A DNA stretch of 64,000 nt from Stachybotrys elegans (GCA_020746835.1 JAGPNK010000001.1:1364001-1428000), one strand, 5' to 3'; shown: positions 35,454-47,865, numbered from the stretch's first letter. Notes: generated from the sequence alone by a model not told the origin. A program made the numbers and translations.

Positions 35454-37706
35454 TTAGTTGAGCATGGAGTGCGTGCGGATAGCCTTGGGGCCGAGTTCAC
35501 TGCAGAGCGTAGGCGATTAGACTTTCTCTCTTGAAAAAAACATACGAGCGAACAAGTGCAGAGGAATAGATAGGGGGGGTTACTTACTTGTAGTCGACGC
35601 GGTTCAGGCTCATCAACCTCTGGGCCTCGATGCTCTGCGCATCCATGTTAGAGTGCAGGCAGAAAGCGATCCTGGCCGCGACCTGTGCGCCGAGGAACAT
35701 GGACTCCTCGAAGCCGTTCTTGGTCCACTCGCCGAGGTACGTGGGCAGGCTGGGCGTCTTGATGGACGTGGGCGTCTGGCTGTGGGAGTGGGAGTGGTGG
35801 CCGCCGGGGCCGCCGCCGGCGTCGGAGCCCGGCTGCGGCGTCATGGCGGCGGCGCCCATGCCGCTGGCCGTCGTCGCCACCTGCAGCAGCGGCTTGACGC
35901 CGCCCGAGGGCAGCTGGTGCGGCGCGCCCGTGAAGGAGCCCGTGGGCGTCTGCGAGCCCGTGCCCATGGGCGTGGGCATGTTGGAGGGCAGCTCCGACAT
36001 GAACATGGTGGCCGTCGACGGCGAGATGAGGTGCCGCGCGTTGAGCGTCTGCAGGATGTTCTCCTTGAGGCCCCGGAGGCGCGCGCCGTTGCCCACAAAC
36101 ACTAGGTTCTCCCAGCAAGAGGGTCGCATGTACACGTGCTCGATGCCCTGGATCGTGCGGTAGATGGCCGTGACAATCCGGTCGATTTCCTCGCGCTCCG
36201 CAAAGGTGAACCTCTCGAGCCCGACCTCGACGTCGCGCCTCACCCGCTTCGCCCTGCGCTCAGGCGGGTCGATTGTCGTGGTCGTCTCCGTCGTCGCCGA
36301 TGTGCCGTTTGCGCTAGCATCTGCTGCCTGCGCTGGAGCAGCGCCACCGTTCGTCACAGCCGTTGCTTCTGGTTTGATATCTTCCTTGGGCGCCGCGCCA
36401 TTCGTCCCCTCTGCTGGCTTTGGGGGTTCGGGCGCAGACCCTGCATTCGCGCTTCCCTCTTGCGTGGCATCGGGCGCCTTGCTTTCGGGCTGAGCCTCTA
36501 CAGCGGGCGCCTTCTCGGCTGGCGGTGCGCTTGGCGGGTTCGGCTGGACCTCCTCCTGGATAATCTCCTCGTACGAGAAGATATTCTTAGCTCTCTTGGA
36601 ATTGGGTAGTCGAGGAGCCTTTTGGTTGCTGTCATCCTTGTCCTTTCCCTTTCGCCCGCCCTTGCCCTTCTCCTTCTCCTTCTTGGCCAAGAATTCCTTG
36701 GTCTGACCGCTGGTGACAATGGCAGCCACATCCAGTACACCGTCATCCTCGGGGTTGTCTCCGCCACCTTCGCCATCATCGCCATTCAGTTCGGTCGGCC
36801 TGAGAGGTTCGTTGATCTTGACAGGTTCAGCCGAAGCTGGCGCTGGTGCGCCTGTGCCGGGCGCCTCCTTGGGAAGCTCCACGAGGTTCGCCTCGCCTGG
36901 TGCATAGGGGAGCACCTCGCAGATGGGGCTCTTCTTGAGCTGCTCCGCCATGTCGTAGCCGAACCCCTTGGCATTCAGCTTCCGTAGGAGGCTCTGAGTG
37001 AAGACTTCGCCGCCGCTGATGCTGCCGTCGTCGAGGCCGGGCAGGCCGGCGCTTACATCTCTGTGGTTCATGACGCGCCCCTCGAAAATGGCCGTCACGT
37101 CCACCTTCTCGTAGCCGATGTCCACGACAGTCATGTGGGGGGACTTGAGGCCGTACTGGGTGGCGATTCCGCTGTGAATCATGCAGAGGGCGGGTGTTTT
37201 TGTCTTTTCGAATATGTACTGCGCAATCGTCTCGCAGTCTGGTCGAGTCCATTGCGGCGACGCCATGAGCATGATGGGGGTGTTGTGGTAGGTGGTTGTG
37301 AGCATGCCGTGGACGTGGTCGAGGAAAGCGAGGAAGGCATCCATCTGGACAATGCGACCGGCTAAGAATAAGAAACAAAAAAAATACCATTAGTATTTTC
37401 GGGCCCTCCTTACAGCGTCGTGCGCGCTCGTTTGTGTTGCCTCTTCTCACCTTGAATGGGCCATACAGCGCCCTTGTCCTCGTCGACGTCTTCCACCCAC
37501 TCCTCCTCCTGCACACCATTGACCGTCTTGGTGCGCTTAAAGGTATAGTAGGGTCGCCACTCGTTTCCATCCTTGAACATGCGCGTCGGGATGCGATGAG
37601 CCGGGGGCGTCAGCTCGCTGCACCCAAGCTGGGCCATGGTGGTGCGGCTGCCGGGGCAGACGATGAGGATCTGCTCCTCGCGCCATTTGCCTGCAGAGCT
37701 GGCCAT
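35454..37706 (-). CDS. ARP9: Actin-related protein 9-type chromatin remodeller subunit
   Basis: Actin-fold subunit of SWI/SNF and RSC remodelling complexes in the nucleus. Three exons: 37706-37451, 35... 37361-35588, 35499-35454, total 691 residues. The start MASSAGKWREEQILIVCPGSRTTMAQLG gives the first actin-fold strand. The core follows with FLAFLDHVHGMLTTTYHNTPIMLMASPQWTR and HMTVVDIGYEKVDVTAIFEG, a degenerate nucleotide-binding region. A disordered Pro/Ala/Lys insert (about residues 260-430) interrupts the fold. The C-terminus has WENLVFVGNGARLRGLKENILQTL and SLPTYLGEWTKNGFEESMFLGAQVA, typical of the family. The last exon is 46 nt and adds ELGPKAIRTHSMLN. The frame stays open upstream of this ATG (see the extension). 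Assignment to Arp9 rather than another Arp rests on family recall. Confidence 0.85.
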
Positions 37707-38156
37707 GGTGAAGAGAGCCCTCCCGGTGGTCCTGTCGCTTGTGAGGCTGCTTTTGGATTCGTGACGGCGGCGGCTGCTCCTGGTCGGGGTGTGCAATGGC
37801 GGGTCGTCGATGCTTGGGCTGGAGGCGCGCTTCTTGCGTCGCGAAGGTGTCGGCGAGGCTACCTGCGAATCTCTGCGCCCGTGTGCCTGGCGCTGTGGCG
37901 TCTTCAGAAGGTCTGTGGCGTCGCGCGTCGTGGCGGTGCGCGGCTGATGGAGGAGAGCTTCGGGCGCTGGCACGTGACCACCTTCATCTACCACCTGTAG
38001 CTGGTCGCTGCTCCTTGCATCACCACTGGCAGGCAAGGGCAGGGTGGTGGAAACAGTAGAAATGGCAGAAGCATGGCAGCGGTGGCTGGGGCTTCCTGTC
38101 GGCGGAATATGAGTCTTGTACCGTTTCTTCCTGGGACTGGTGATGTAGTTGACCAT
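37707..38156 (-). other. In-frame open extension upstream of Arp9 start
   Basis: From an ATG at 38156 the frame runs 150 codons without a stop straight into the Arp9 start. It encodes a basic, Ser/Pro-rich stretch (VNYITSPRKKRYKTHIPP, SPTPSRRKKRASSPS). It could be a longer N-terminus or just an open leader; the region is stop-poor in other frames too. Confidence 0.4.
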
Positions 38157-38941
38157 GATGGGATCCTTGACCAACACCAGAGAGACATGCACCGTGCCTT
38201 GCAGATTCCTCCTCCTGGAGAATGCTTCGATGGGCTTTGGGATGAATGCTGCGACAGAATATGTATGTGCAAGAGCAAATTTTCAACATTGCTAACAGGC
38301 TGAGAGAGAAAGGTCTTCTCGGCCGCCCGTTGTCTACATCGCAGCTGGCAGCCTGCAACTGCTGTCGGCCGGCCGGCCTGCCTGCCTCCACCTTTCGTTG
38401 CACACAGAAGAATTATCACTCACAAGCATGAAGAGCCGATGTTTGCCATCAACGAGGATATCTCTATTATTGACCAGGATGTCCTTTGCAATCATGTCCC
38501 GTCTCATTACCGCACATGAATGCCTGTGCATCCTTTGACCCAGTACCCTGTCGCAGTGACCGACTGCTATATCCTCTCATACACCATTGTCGTATTGGCA
38601 CTCATACAAGCCCATCAAGGAATCATCAAACAGTCCTAGTTCCTCCTGATATGTAACCCGCGGCCCGGTGCACGCCATAAGGGTAGCAAGATCAAAACGC
38701 CGCATGCCGCAAAAGATTCTCTCCAACGCCGATCCCACGAAAGCTGCAAATGGCGCATCCACGCTCATCCGTGCTCCAGCATAACCACACAAATAGAATA
38801 TATCCACAAGAAGGATTAGAAAGAATCAGGTCCGAGTCTAACAGTGCCCGGGTATTGATTCAGAAAGAGGTAAAGGGGAAGGGGGAGGGGGAGGGGCGGA
38901 TAAAACAATAGTAACAAAGGAAAACGCCATCATGTGCCCGT
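37707..38941. other. Intergenic upstream of Arp9 gene
   Basis: Apart from the in-frame extension, no gene recognised. It includes the Arp9 promoter and, at the right, the 3' end of the SYLF gene. A GGGGGA-rich purine run lies at 38870-38896. Confidence 0.5.
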
Positions 38942-41399
38942 TCAGACTGCCGTCATGCTACACTCAAAGGTCGCCTTGAGCTTGGCCACCTGGGATCCGC
39001 CAACATGGGCACACGCTGCGGTGGCATCTTTACCATCTTTTCTGGGCGTCTCTTCCCCGTTGACTTCATCAATTATGGAATATGGTCGGTCCGAGGTCGG
39101 CGTTGTCAGCGATGAGCCATCAAAACTCCAGCGCTCCCCGGTTGTCCTGGTGCACAGTGAGGACGTGTACTGGTTGTTGGTGGGTGAATCCGAGTTCTCG
39201 GCCTGTTCCTGGCTGTAGGTGCTGTCGGTGCTTAGCGAAGCTGAGTCGTTCCTCGATTTGTCCGAGGCAGACTCCTGGCTGGAGATGGACTCATCCGTGG
39301 ACACGGGAGTCTTGACCTCCTCCGCCATCACAGTCTGGACTCGCAGCTTGGGCGCTTCCTGGGTCGCGTCGGATGGCACCTCGTTGGGTTCGGCGGCCTT
39401 GGCCACCCCGACGATAGACCGGGTGACCTCCTGCAGCGGCGAGCGCGGCCTATCCAGGCTACGCAGGCTGAACGTAGAGTGCCTGTCCGAGTTGTCGTCC
39501 TGCTTCAAGTCGCAATCGCTGAAAGAGTGCTGCAGAGGACTGCGGAGGTGGGACACTTCGCCGCCCATGTCGCTTTTGCTTGATCGGGAAACTCTGGCGG
39601 GACTTCGCAGAGGCAGCGGGGGAGGGATGCGCTTGCCGATAGTGACCATGTTGCCCTTGACCGGAATCATCCTCGAGGCGACTGCTCGAGTCTTGGCTGG
39701 CTGTGCCGACGCCACCTCGTAGATCACCACAGGTTCCTCATCGCCGCTGTCCTCATCGTCTTCGTCATCCTCGTCGTCCGCATCGGCATCGTGCGCCTCT
39801 TCTTCGCCCTCGGTCTTTGACTCCTCCAGCGAAGCAAGTGGTGCTTTGGTGATTTCTGCGATAGGTGTGGACTGTGAACTGCCAATGCTCTGGATCGAGG
39901 ACCTGGACTTGGCTGCTTCAGCAGGCGGCGCAGCGGGGGTGTCCTCGGCGGGTTGCGGGCTCAGGTGTTTTAGAGCCGAAGAGTCGATCTTGGTATAGTC
40001 GATCTCCTCCTCCTTGACCTCGGGAATCTGCTCGAACGAAGTCCGGCCTATGCCGTCCTCGCTCTGGCCGGGGCTGGGGGTGGTGAGAGGAGTGATGCTG
40101 CCGTCGTTCCTGGTCTGGGTACCGGCGTCTGTCACCTGGCTACGGGTCGTGCGTGAGGACATGTAGCTACCGCGGTTACTCCTCGTCGCAAACGTGTCCA
40201 TGCTCTGTCGGCTGAACTTTGAGTACCCTGGGCTTATAGGGCTTGGGTTGAAGTCAAACTGGCTGCTCGATGGCCGCAATCGCGTGCCTGCTTCACGAAT
40301 CTCCAAGCCCGCCATCTCCAACGCGAGAACACCAAAGGGGTCAGGGTCGTCAACATTGGGGATGCCAAAGGCAGTCTTGGGCGTCTGGGGAATCGACGAT
40401 TTGGGTGACGCAATGACAGCATCGCCGGGCGCAGGGTTCGAAGCAATCTTGCTGATGACAGCTGAGTCGAAGTCAGTTCGCCCTTCGGCCATCTTGATAA
40501 CCTCGAACAACGGAGTTGTCTCCTCGACCAATTTGGGCACATTGCCGGCCAGAATTTCGAGTTGGCTCAGGTTGCTGTCGTAGAAGCGCTCGTTCTCGTT
40601 GGCGCGCTCCGTCAGTATGCATCCATTCAAGTTGACTGTCTGCAACTGCCCCCTCGACTTCATGTACGTAAATACCGTCTTTCCAATGTCTCTCCAGTTG
40701 ATGTCGGCTTCGTTGGAGTCGAGAGCGACGGCAGGCCCCGGTGTAAGTTCGATATCCTCGCCCAGAACCACCTGTGGCTTGGTAATGGCCTCGAGAGCGG
40801 CTAGGTTACTGACAATGAGGACGCAATCGTATACGTCGACGCCGATGACGAAGCTGAGCGTCGGGGTGTGAAGCATAATCCCTGACGGAGGCGACCAGGT
40901 GCCGTCGGATTTGCGCGCTATGAGGATACCCGAGCCGCCGGACCCTGTCATCCACAAGCCACTTCTCATGCAAGTGAAGACGGCGATGCCGGCTGCGTTC
41001 TGTATTATGCGTTTAGGAATCTTCCTAACGGCTTTTACGGGCGACCTAGGTTCTGAGGGAGTGGCGCTGGGCGCTAAGTCTTGGACGGAGGCGAGAAAGC
41101 CATCATCTGGACAATTGTTAGCTCTGACAAAGGCATTCGATCTGCCCATTCATGAGCGCGGCTGGAGGCATACCACAAAACGTCTTCAAAATGCGGGCGG
41201 CCTTGTCGCACTCCAAGTCGAGGGTCGCAGGCCACAAGGATTCGCGATGTACACGGCCGGCATTGGCAGCAGCTACGTCGATCTTGGTGAGAGGGCCGGA
41301 AGCGCTGGACCTATTGGACCAGCTGAACAAGCCACCACTGCCTCTGGCGCCTGAGTTCCCCTTTTCCCATGAGGGGAGGAAAGAGGAGACCCGGTGCAT
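38942..41399 (-). CDS. SYLF (Ysc84/DUF500) domain protein without SH3
   Basis: Lipid-binding SYLF-domain protein, probably at actin patches or endocytic membranes by analogy with yeast Ysc84/Lsb3. Two exons, 41399-41174 and 41106-38942, total 796 residues. The SYLF domain covers about residues 55-290: ECDKAARILKTFC, KRIIQNAAGIAVFTCMRSGLWMTGSGGSGILIARKSDGTWSPPSG split as the hallmark glycine-rich core, then FVIGVDVYDCVLIVSNLAALE. The remaining 500 residues are disordered Ser/Pro/Glu-rich, with an acid run (DDEDDEDDEDSGDEE). No SH3 domain ends the protein, unlike Ysc84. The ATG at 41399 is the only one upstream of the domain; earlier codons in the frame are non-ATG. Confidence 0.9.
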
Positions 41400-42300
41400 T
41401 GTATGAATCTTGGCCGCGCCGGGCTCGGCGTCTGGCCTAGCTGAGGGACGACAATGGCGCTGTAGGACGGTCAATGGGTCTGGAGAGGGTAGCCGTCGGT
41501 GCCGTCGCCTTCGTCGCTACTCGTCAGGGTCGTCGCCGCAGTTCTATCGTCGGCGGTCAATGGTTGGTGGTTGTCGAGTGGTTCCGTGGGACTGGTGTAG
41601 GCGAAAAGTGTTGAGCAGGACAGGAACGCAGGCCAGGGAAATCCGAGGAGGGCGGAGATGAGCACTGGAGGCTGAGGAGCAAAAAGGAGGAGCAGGAATG
41701 CGAGAGGCCAGCCAAGTGCCGGCGAAAGTGGAGAGAGAGTGGAGGGCAAGGAAGGAAGAAGGAGAATGGAGTTTGAACGGGAGATGAAGGGAGTCGAGGC
41801 GATTGGTTCGAGAGTCGGTAGGCAGAAGGCGAGGGTTCAAGACCAGGGAAAGACCCGAGGAAGCCTCCTCCTGCAGAGCTGCCTGGGTAATGTATGAACT
41901 GTATGTATGGGAGGGAGAAAGTAAGTAAGTAAGGATGATGGAGAATTGGGAGATCAGTACGGAGTAGTCGGTAGATCAAGGTAATTATGGAGTACGTCAG
42001 GCTGTGCAACAAGAGAGAGGCAGCCTTGTTTTATGACCCTTGTCCTGGACGGGCCTGGATGGAGATGGTGGTACGCAGGACAGAACCATATGATGATGAT
42101 GGGAATGGCAATGGCAATGGGGGGGGCCTGGCCCCCTGTGGATGTGGTGGATGTGCCGGTCGGGTTGGACAGACCCAGCTGTCAGGCGACGGCGTGTGAC
42201 GTTTGGACCCCGTACGATTTGCGCCGCTCAGATGCAGCGGGAGGAAAAAGGTACGTACTCGTACTCGGCGCTGGTGCAGGTACAGACAAACAGAAGCCGA

Positions 42301-42320
42301 GCCAAGCCAAGCCAAGCCAA
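42301..42320. repeat. GCCAA pentamer tandem repeat
   Basis: Four perfect GCCAA units, preceded by a variant GCCGA unit. Confidence 0.85.
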
Positions 42321-43721
42321 GACGAGCAGAACAGGGCGCCCAGGGGTGGAAAGTGAAAAAAAAAGTACCACCACTTGGGTGCTGTACCTACTAATTCTGT
42401 AGCTGTATTCAGAGGTACATACTTGGACGGACTAGGCTCGCCATCTCTGGCGAAAGGTCTGCAAGTGGAAGGGCATGTGGAGGCCGTTTTACGGATCCCC
42501 TCATATTTGGAGTTGGAATATGCGCTGGATGCGTGAATACCTACGCAGGTACATTCTCGTGGCTTGGTCCAGGCTGTGGCTCCCCCTCCCCTGTCCCCAT
42601 CATCACACCTGGGCCACTGGACTGGACCTCTGGAACACTGGACCATTGGCTCGGCCAGGGTCTTGACTCTTGCTGCGCTCCCCTCGCCGATTGACGGACG
42701 ACAGGCTGTTCACGTCTTCATTTTATTTCAGTTCCGTTTCCGCATTGCACCTGGAATGGAGGGTAAATTTCTACCAGAGCCAGAGCTTTAGGCAGGTAAA
42801 TTAGCGTGGGACTTGTCGGAGAGGATTTGTTCCTGGCAGATGCAGGCTCATGATTGCGTATTTGTGACCAAAAGCAGGGCATGCGTGTCTTGAGCCAAAT
42901 GGAGCACGACCCAGCACTACCTACGTGTCCGTCGACCTTGCCATTGACTCGTTGTGTCGATAACTGCGACTGGTTGAATTCGCATTAATAATAACAGCAC
43001 CCGATACTGCATTGCTTGCCGTGCTGGCAAGCGCAGCTATAGCAAAAATACTGCCGTCGCCGGTTCCAGGCTGTAATACGATAACATTGAGACGTAATAT
43101 GTCCGAAACCGCAACAATGGCGATCCGCAATCAGAGGTCGCCTTTGCCAAACATCTTTGAGACATCAGACATCCATGGATGCCGCGGCACGGGCAGTACT
43201 GCTGATGCTTGCTGGCGACTGCCTTCAATGATGTACTCCGGCTGGCAGTACACAAGGCAAGTGCAAGTCATGTCAGGCCCAGGCCCTCCTCTTGCTACTT
43301 GCTGCTTTCCTGCCCGAGACAGCAGGCACGCAGACGGGTTTCCTCTACGAGATTTCCGGCTTCATCCAGTACAGTACAAGCCGGAATTTATGTATTATTT
43401 CCCCCCCTCTTCTCCTCTTCCCGCTCATCCATCACGGATCCTTCAGCTTGTGTTGGTCAAAGCCCAACGGTTTCAAACAATCTAGGCAGGTAGGCAGCTG
43501 CTGACTGTGTCACACAGAACCGTTTTTGTCATCCAGGCGTGGCTTGCAAGGCGGGGGCAACTTAAGCTCTCGTTGGATGCACTGCAAAGGGAGGTGTTGC
43601 GTATGGCAGGAGCAGGTGTGGGTGGGTATTGCCTGCAGAACGAGGGGCACGTTGATGGATGGATGGTGGTGATGATGAAGCTGTTGACTCTGTCGATGAT
43701 GCTGACACCGACTTTACCACC

Positions 43722-43763
43722 GCATCTGCATCTGCATTTGCGTCTGCGTCTGCGTCTGCGTCT
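43722..43763. repeat. Hexanucleotide TGCRTC tandem repeat
   Basis: About seven units alternating CATCTG and CGTCTG; one unit is altered to CATTTG. Looks like a hexamer array with a C/T transition change spreading through half of it. Confidence 0.8.
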
Positions 43764-43934
43764 CCATCAGCATAGCTACCCAACCGCTACTCGTACGGCA
43801 TCCCATGTCAAGGCTACATGACGCTGCCACGCTGTGCATGAGACGCCATCATGGGAAGCCGCCAAGCGCATGTGCTAGGAGCAGCACGCCCACCTTTCGC
43901 GGAATAATAATATTGTATCTTAATTCGAGGTGAG

Positions 43935-43972
43935 GAGGGATGGAGGGATGGAGGGATGGAGGGATGGATGGG
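43935..43972. repeat. GGAGGGAT octamer tandem repeat
   Basis: Four to five units of an 8-bp purine-rich repeat, decaying into GGATGGAT at the right. Confidence 0.8.
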
Positions 43973-45505
43973 ACGGATGGGTCAAGCATCCATTGCCACG
44001 CTACCACCCGTCCGCCCAACTCCCCACCCACCCACAGCCGGATGCACACACTTACAAGTCGACAGGGACAAGTCCACAGAGGGCACTACTAGTATGTATG
44101 TGCGTGCCAACTATGCGCCTGGCATCGTGCCACAAAAATGCCCGGCGTGACAGCGCATGTCACTGGCCGCCATGAGGGAAATGGGAACTGGGAGCAGGGC
44201 CAGGCACTAGACATGAGGGAGGCTCTCGCCCAGGGCCGGTTGTTGGGGAAGATCTGAATCGCGTCAATGCAAACCACTCTCAGCCTCGGTTCGACCGAAC
44301 CTTGAACCCCGTCGGCCAGCCTTGACTCGTCACGCTCACTTCCCCGATCCACCAGTAAGAGGAAGGCAATTATCCTACATCCGTCGTCAAACTTGTTCAT
44401 AATCCTAGGACCCGGGAGTCGAGTTTATGATTTGGCATGGGGGCCGCACTGCGAGTCCCACGCCACAAGAGAGCGCACATCTCTTTCTGTTGGTTCACCA
44501 GTGGTGCGAGGTCAGCCGTGTGTCTTTGGTACTTTGCGCAACCATCTCGCACCAACACACCAAAGCATGGCACGACCTGTATTGGTCCCCGTTCAGCAGC
44601 CTCTGCAGATCCAATGGCAAGCTAGCAACATGACATGACGGCACGGTCGACAAGGGAAGAAGAAAGGTCGGCCCCCAAGTCTCGATCATCGCTGGTGGCA
44701 CCAGGTAGCGTCAACTACTGGATTCATGGGTTTGGGTTCCTGAATCGAATCAGGTGGCGTCAAGAGTAACCGTGCCATCACACCTCGAGAAGATTTTTTC
44801 TCTCTTTCTTCTAACCAGCAGCCACAGTTTGCGCATCCAGGTGCCGCAGGCCGTCATCGGAAGAGCAGATGGTTGGTTTCGACACTTGTAGCACCACGGT
44901 ACAGCCGCGTGCATGCAGCATGCATCAGCAGACAGACAGGCAATGGGGCAAGGTCGGAAACATCGGATATCCGCCTCGGTTCAAGCTGAGTGCCAACCAC
45001 AGGCATCCCAGGCTGATGCTGCACCCGTCCCTCTGTCCTCTGCGGATCCTCGCAAGGCCAGGAACAACAAGCTAATACACATGGGAAACTAGGAGGATTA
45101 ACTCCGACGAGATTGACAACACAACAAGCCTTTGATGGGATTGTATGTGTTGGGTGGCGCTTGAGTTGTTTCGCAACATCTCCTCACACTATCGCCTGGT
45201 CCGTGGCCTTCTTTTCGTCTTCGGGGCCCATTCATGGCAATACGCATCTCGTCTTCCCTCCGGCGCCACCAAGCAGGCACAGCCAGTCCCTCTCTCCTTT
45301 CGCGATCATGGCTGCAGGACTCAATGGAATGGTGAATGGTGAATGGTGAATGTGAATGGATCTTTTCCACCCTTGCTCACCACATCCGCACGCACGTCCC
45401 CCTTTCACTTGCAGCATGCACTGCAACCCTCCGCCGTATACGTGCTTGCCAACCAGGTTCCTCTATCACGAACTTTGTGTGATTGACCGTCAATCACCCT
45501 CCCGT

Positions 45506-45546
45506 CCTCTATCTCCCTCTCTATCTCCCTCTCTATCTCCCTCTCC
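45506..45546. repeat. 12-bp CTCTATCTCCCT tandem repeat
   Basis: Just over three perfect copies of a 12-bp pyrimidine unit. Confidence 0.85.
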
Positions 45547-45869
45547 TCACCAGCGACCCTGAAAATATCGCCGTCTCTCTCTTTCCACTGGTGCCCTGTC
45601 AGAGAGCTTATCCGTCAACCCGGCCACGATAAGCCCGGTCCATAATAGCATACCCCATGACAATAAGACAAACATCACCATCAACCGCACCCAATTCGCT
45701 TCTCGTTAACCCTGTCCTCCCCTCCCAATCCTCCCAGACCGCGCCTTAGTCTGTTTGGTTCGACTCGGATAGATCTCCCGTCGCAATTAAGCGCACATCT
45801 GAGCACGGTCCCCGTTTCAAAGCGCTCTCCACTTGCTCTCGTTCCGCAAGCCATGATCCTTGCGCCCAA

Positions 45870-45893
45870 GGCTCGAGGCTCGAGGCTCGAGGC
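45870..45893. repeat. GGCTCGA heptamer tandem repeat
   Basis: Three full copies and a partial fourth of a 7-bp unit. Confidence 0.85.
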
Positions 45894-46734
45894 CCATTAG
45901 GGGTATCATATGTACATGCAATTGCTTTTCTTGATTCAACTTTATGGCCGCATCATCCTATCGCATTGCACATCACTACGCCTCGTCCGCTCCCAGCCCG
46001 CAATTCGCCCCTTATTTGTCAGGCCAGCCTTCTCGCTACTGTTTCCCGATTCTGGTATTCTTGTCTTGGTTGCTCCATCCCTTACAGCTCTAACGTGCAA
46101 TATCTCACCTATGCATCGTGAGGGGAAAATGTCCTATTGCGATGTGAGATGGGTCCTCTCTGGCCACTGCTCATGCGGCCCCCTCGAACAGAACCAAGCT
46201 GAATGGCTCTGAGACACGCCTCCTAGAGCAGCACTTGGATTCGGCTTCGAGTGCTACGACCCCTTTTCGCCCGCTCCTCTTCCCCCTCGTGCAGATCATG
46301 GTACCAAATGGGCAGATATACATACATACGTTCACAGTTATCCATCCCTTAGTGCGTGGAGCACAGGCGAGATAGACTGCGGCGGTAACTCTTGCGCTTT
46401 GATGTCCATGTTTCTTCCCCAAGACACGGCCCTTGTCAAGTGAATCGTCTGTCTCTGCTCGCCAGGCCATGTTACGTGAAGAAATTACCAATCGGTGCTC
46501 CAATGTGGCCCTTCTCCCTTGAGAGGACTGCAATCAGCTTGGGGCAAGCAGGCGCCAGTCTGACCAAGATTCTGGTTGAGGATCTCAACAGGATCAAAAG
46601 AGTGCTGGATAGAAAGTGACGAAGCACCCACTGCTTCATACACCGTTATAGTCATATTGAATGACGCCTCGTAAGATGTATAGTAAAACGCCCAGAGATT
46701 GCGGCACGGCCAATGGCCAGTCTTGATATTCCCT

Positions 46735-47865
46735 TTATTCATCTCCTGACGCGGGAGGCTCAGAGGGCGGGCACCACTTCTCAGAGCCAAACCGAAAGTG
46801 TTCGCGCGGATGCCACGGGTTGAATGGTAGATCCTCCAGCTTTTCTAGTCGAAAGCTTTCAAGGTCAAATTTGTCTGAAATTGCTGGCCACGCACTGGAC
46901 CAACTGTTGTCGAATGCCGAGAGCTCCAACCTCTTGAGCGTTGGCGCATGGCGTAGGACGAAATTCGATACAGCAGGTACTTCACTGACTCCATGGCCCG
47001 CCAACAGGAAAGTGTGCAGGTTTCGCAGTGCAGCTCTGGGCAGGAACTCGCGGATATCTTCCAGTCTCCACGGCGTAGGCACCACCTCGACGCGGAGGTC
47101 CTCCAGAAGGGGCATCATGAGAACCAGCTCCTCCAGCTTGTCGTATGGGTATGGCGCGCCAATGCCCGCCTTGATGACGACGCGGAATCGCCTCAGCTTG
47201 GCCAGCGACTTGATGCCGCTGCCGCCCGGCGTCCCGAGACTAATGGAGCGCAACACCATGCCCTCGATCGTCAGGCTCTCCAGGGGAAGCTCGAGGCTGT
47301 CCAGCGCGTCGATGAAGGCCTGCTGCTTTGAGAGGACGGCGTCCATGTTTGACTGGATGGAGGTCTTGGCACTGAAATATGGCGACAGTCCCTCTCCTGG
47401 CTTCCATGGGCACGACACCCACGTCAGCGACAGCGATGTCAGGTTAAACAGCCTGCCCAGCATCGGCTGGATAAGTGTGTCCGGGAAGGACCACGACATG
47501 GGGAAGCGCGGGCGCAGCTCGCTATATATCCTCCTCTCCCTCTCCATCCTCTCGGTGCGCTCCTCCGCCTCCATCCACCACAGCCGGCTGTACAGGTGGT
47601 GCAGCGCCGTGTAGTCGTCCACGCAGGACATGTTGAAGCTCACCTCCCGGATGCGGCTCGCGCAGGAGGGCATGCGGGAGAGCTCATCGAGGCGATTGGC
47701 GTCGTCTCGGTAGGGGAGGCCCTCGAAGCTCCTGAGCGAGAGCAGCGGCCGGCTGGCGTTGGCGAGGGTGTGGCATGTGAGCCGAAAGTTTCGATACTCC
47801 TCGATGCCCAGATACGCGGCAATGGAGAGGAGGGTCTCGGCGGGGAAACTGGCCAACGATGTCAT
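46735..47865 (-). CDS. F-box protein
   Basis: Probable substrate adaptor of an SCF ubiquitin ligase. A single exon encodes 376 residues. The F-box lies at about residues 4-45 (LASFPAETLLSIAAYLGIEEYRNFRLTCHTLANASRPLL). The rest has leucine-rich repeat-like stretches (FNLTSLSLTWVSCPW, LPLESLTIEGMVLRSISL, LRRFRVVIKAG, LEELVLMMPLLEDLRVEV, LKRLELSAFD) spaced like a curved repeat domain for binding a target. The target is unknown. The start ATG follows directly from a promoter region shared with the small membrane protein gene. Confidence 0.88.
   Translation of the reverse strand: MTSLASFPAETLLSIAAYLGIEEYRNFRLTCHTLANASRPLLSLRSFEGLPYRDDANRLDELSRMPSCASRIREVSFNMSCVDDYTALHHLYSRLWWMEAEERTERMERERRIYSELRPRFPMSWSFPDTLIQPMLGRLFNLTSLSLTWVSCPWKPGEGLSPYFSAKTSIQSNMDAVLSKQQAFIDALDSLELPLESLTIEGMVLRSISLGTPGGSGIKSLAKLRRFRVVIKAGIGAPYPYDKLEELVLMMPLLEDLRVEVVPTPWRLEDIREFLPRAALRNLHTFLLAGHGVSEVPAVSNFVLRHAPTLKRLELSAFDNSWSSAWPAISDKFDLESFRLEKLEDLPFNPWHPREHFRFGSEKWCPPSEPPASGDE

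Larger units (their letters stand above)
41400..46734. other. 5.3-kb gene-poor region with tandem repeats
   Basis: No supportable gene between two minus-strand genes. It contains the SYLF promoter and at least five short tandem repeats (listed separately). Overlapping open frames on both strands, such as 42182-42646 minus and 43012-43485 plus, show no recognisable protein or consistent splice pattern. A perfect palindrome CGGTTCGACCG near 44287 was noted. Confidence 0.5.

Noticed and set aside
44286..44300. GGTTCGA within a palindrome as a tRNA B box
   Set aside because: Not followed by the CC of the B box, and no A box upstream.
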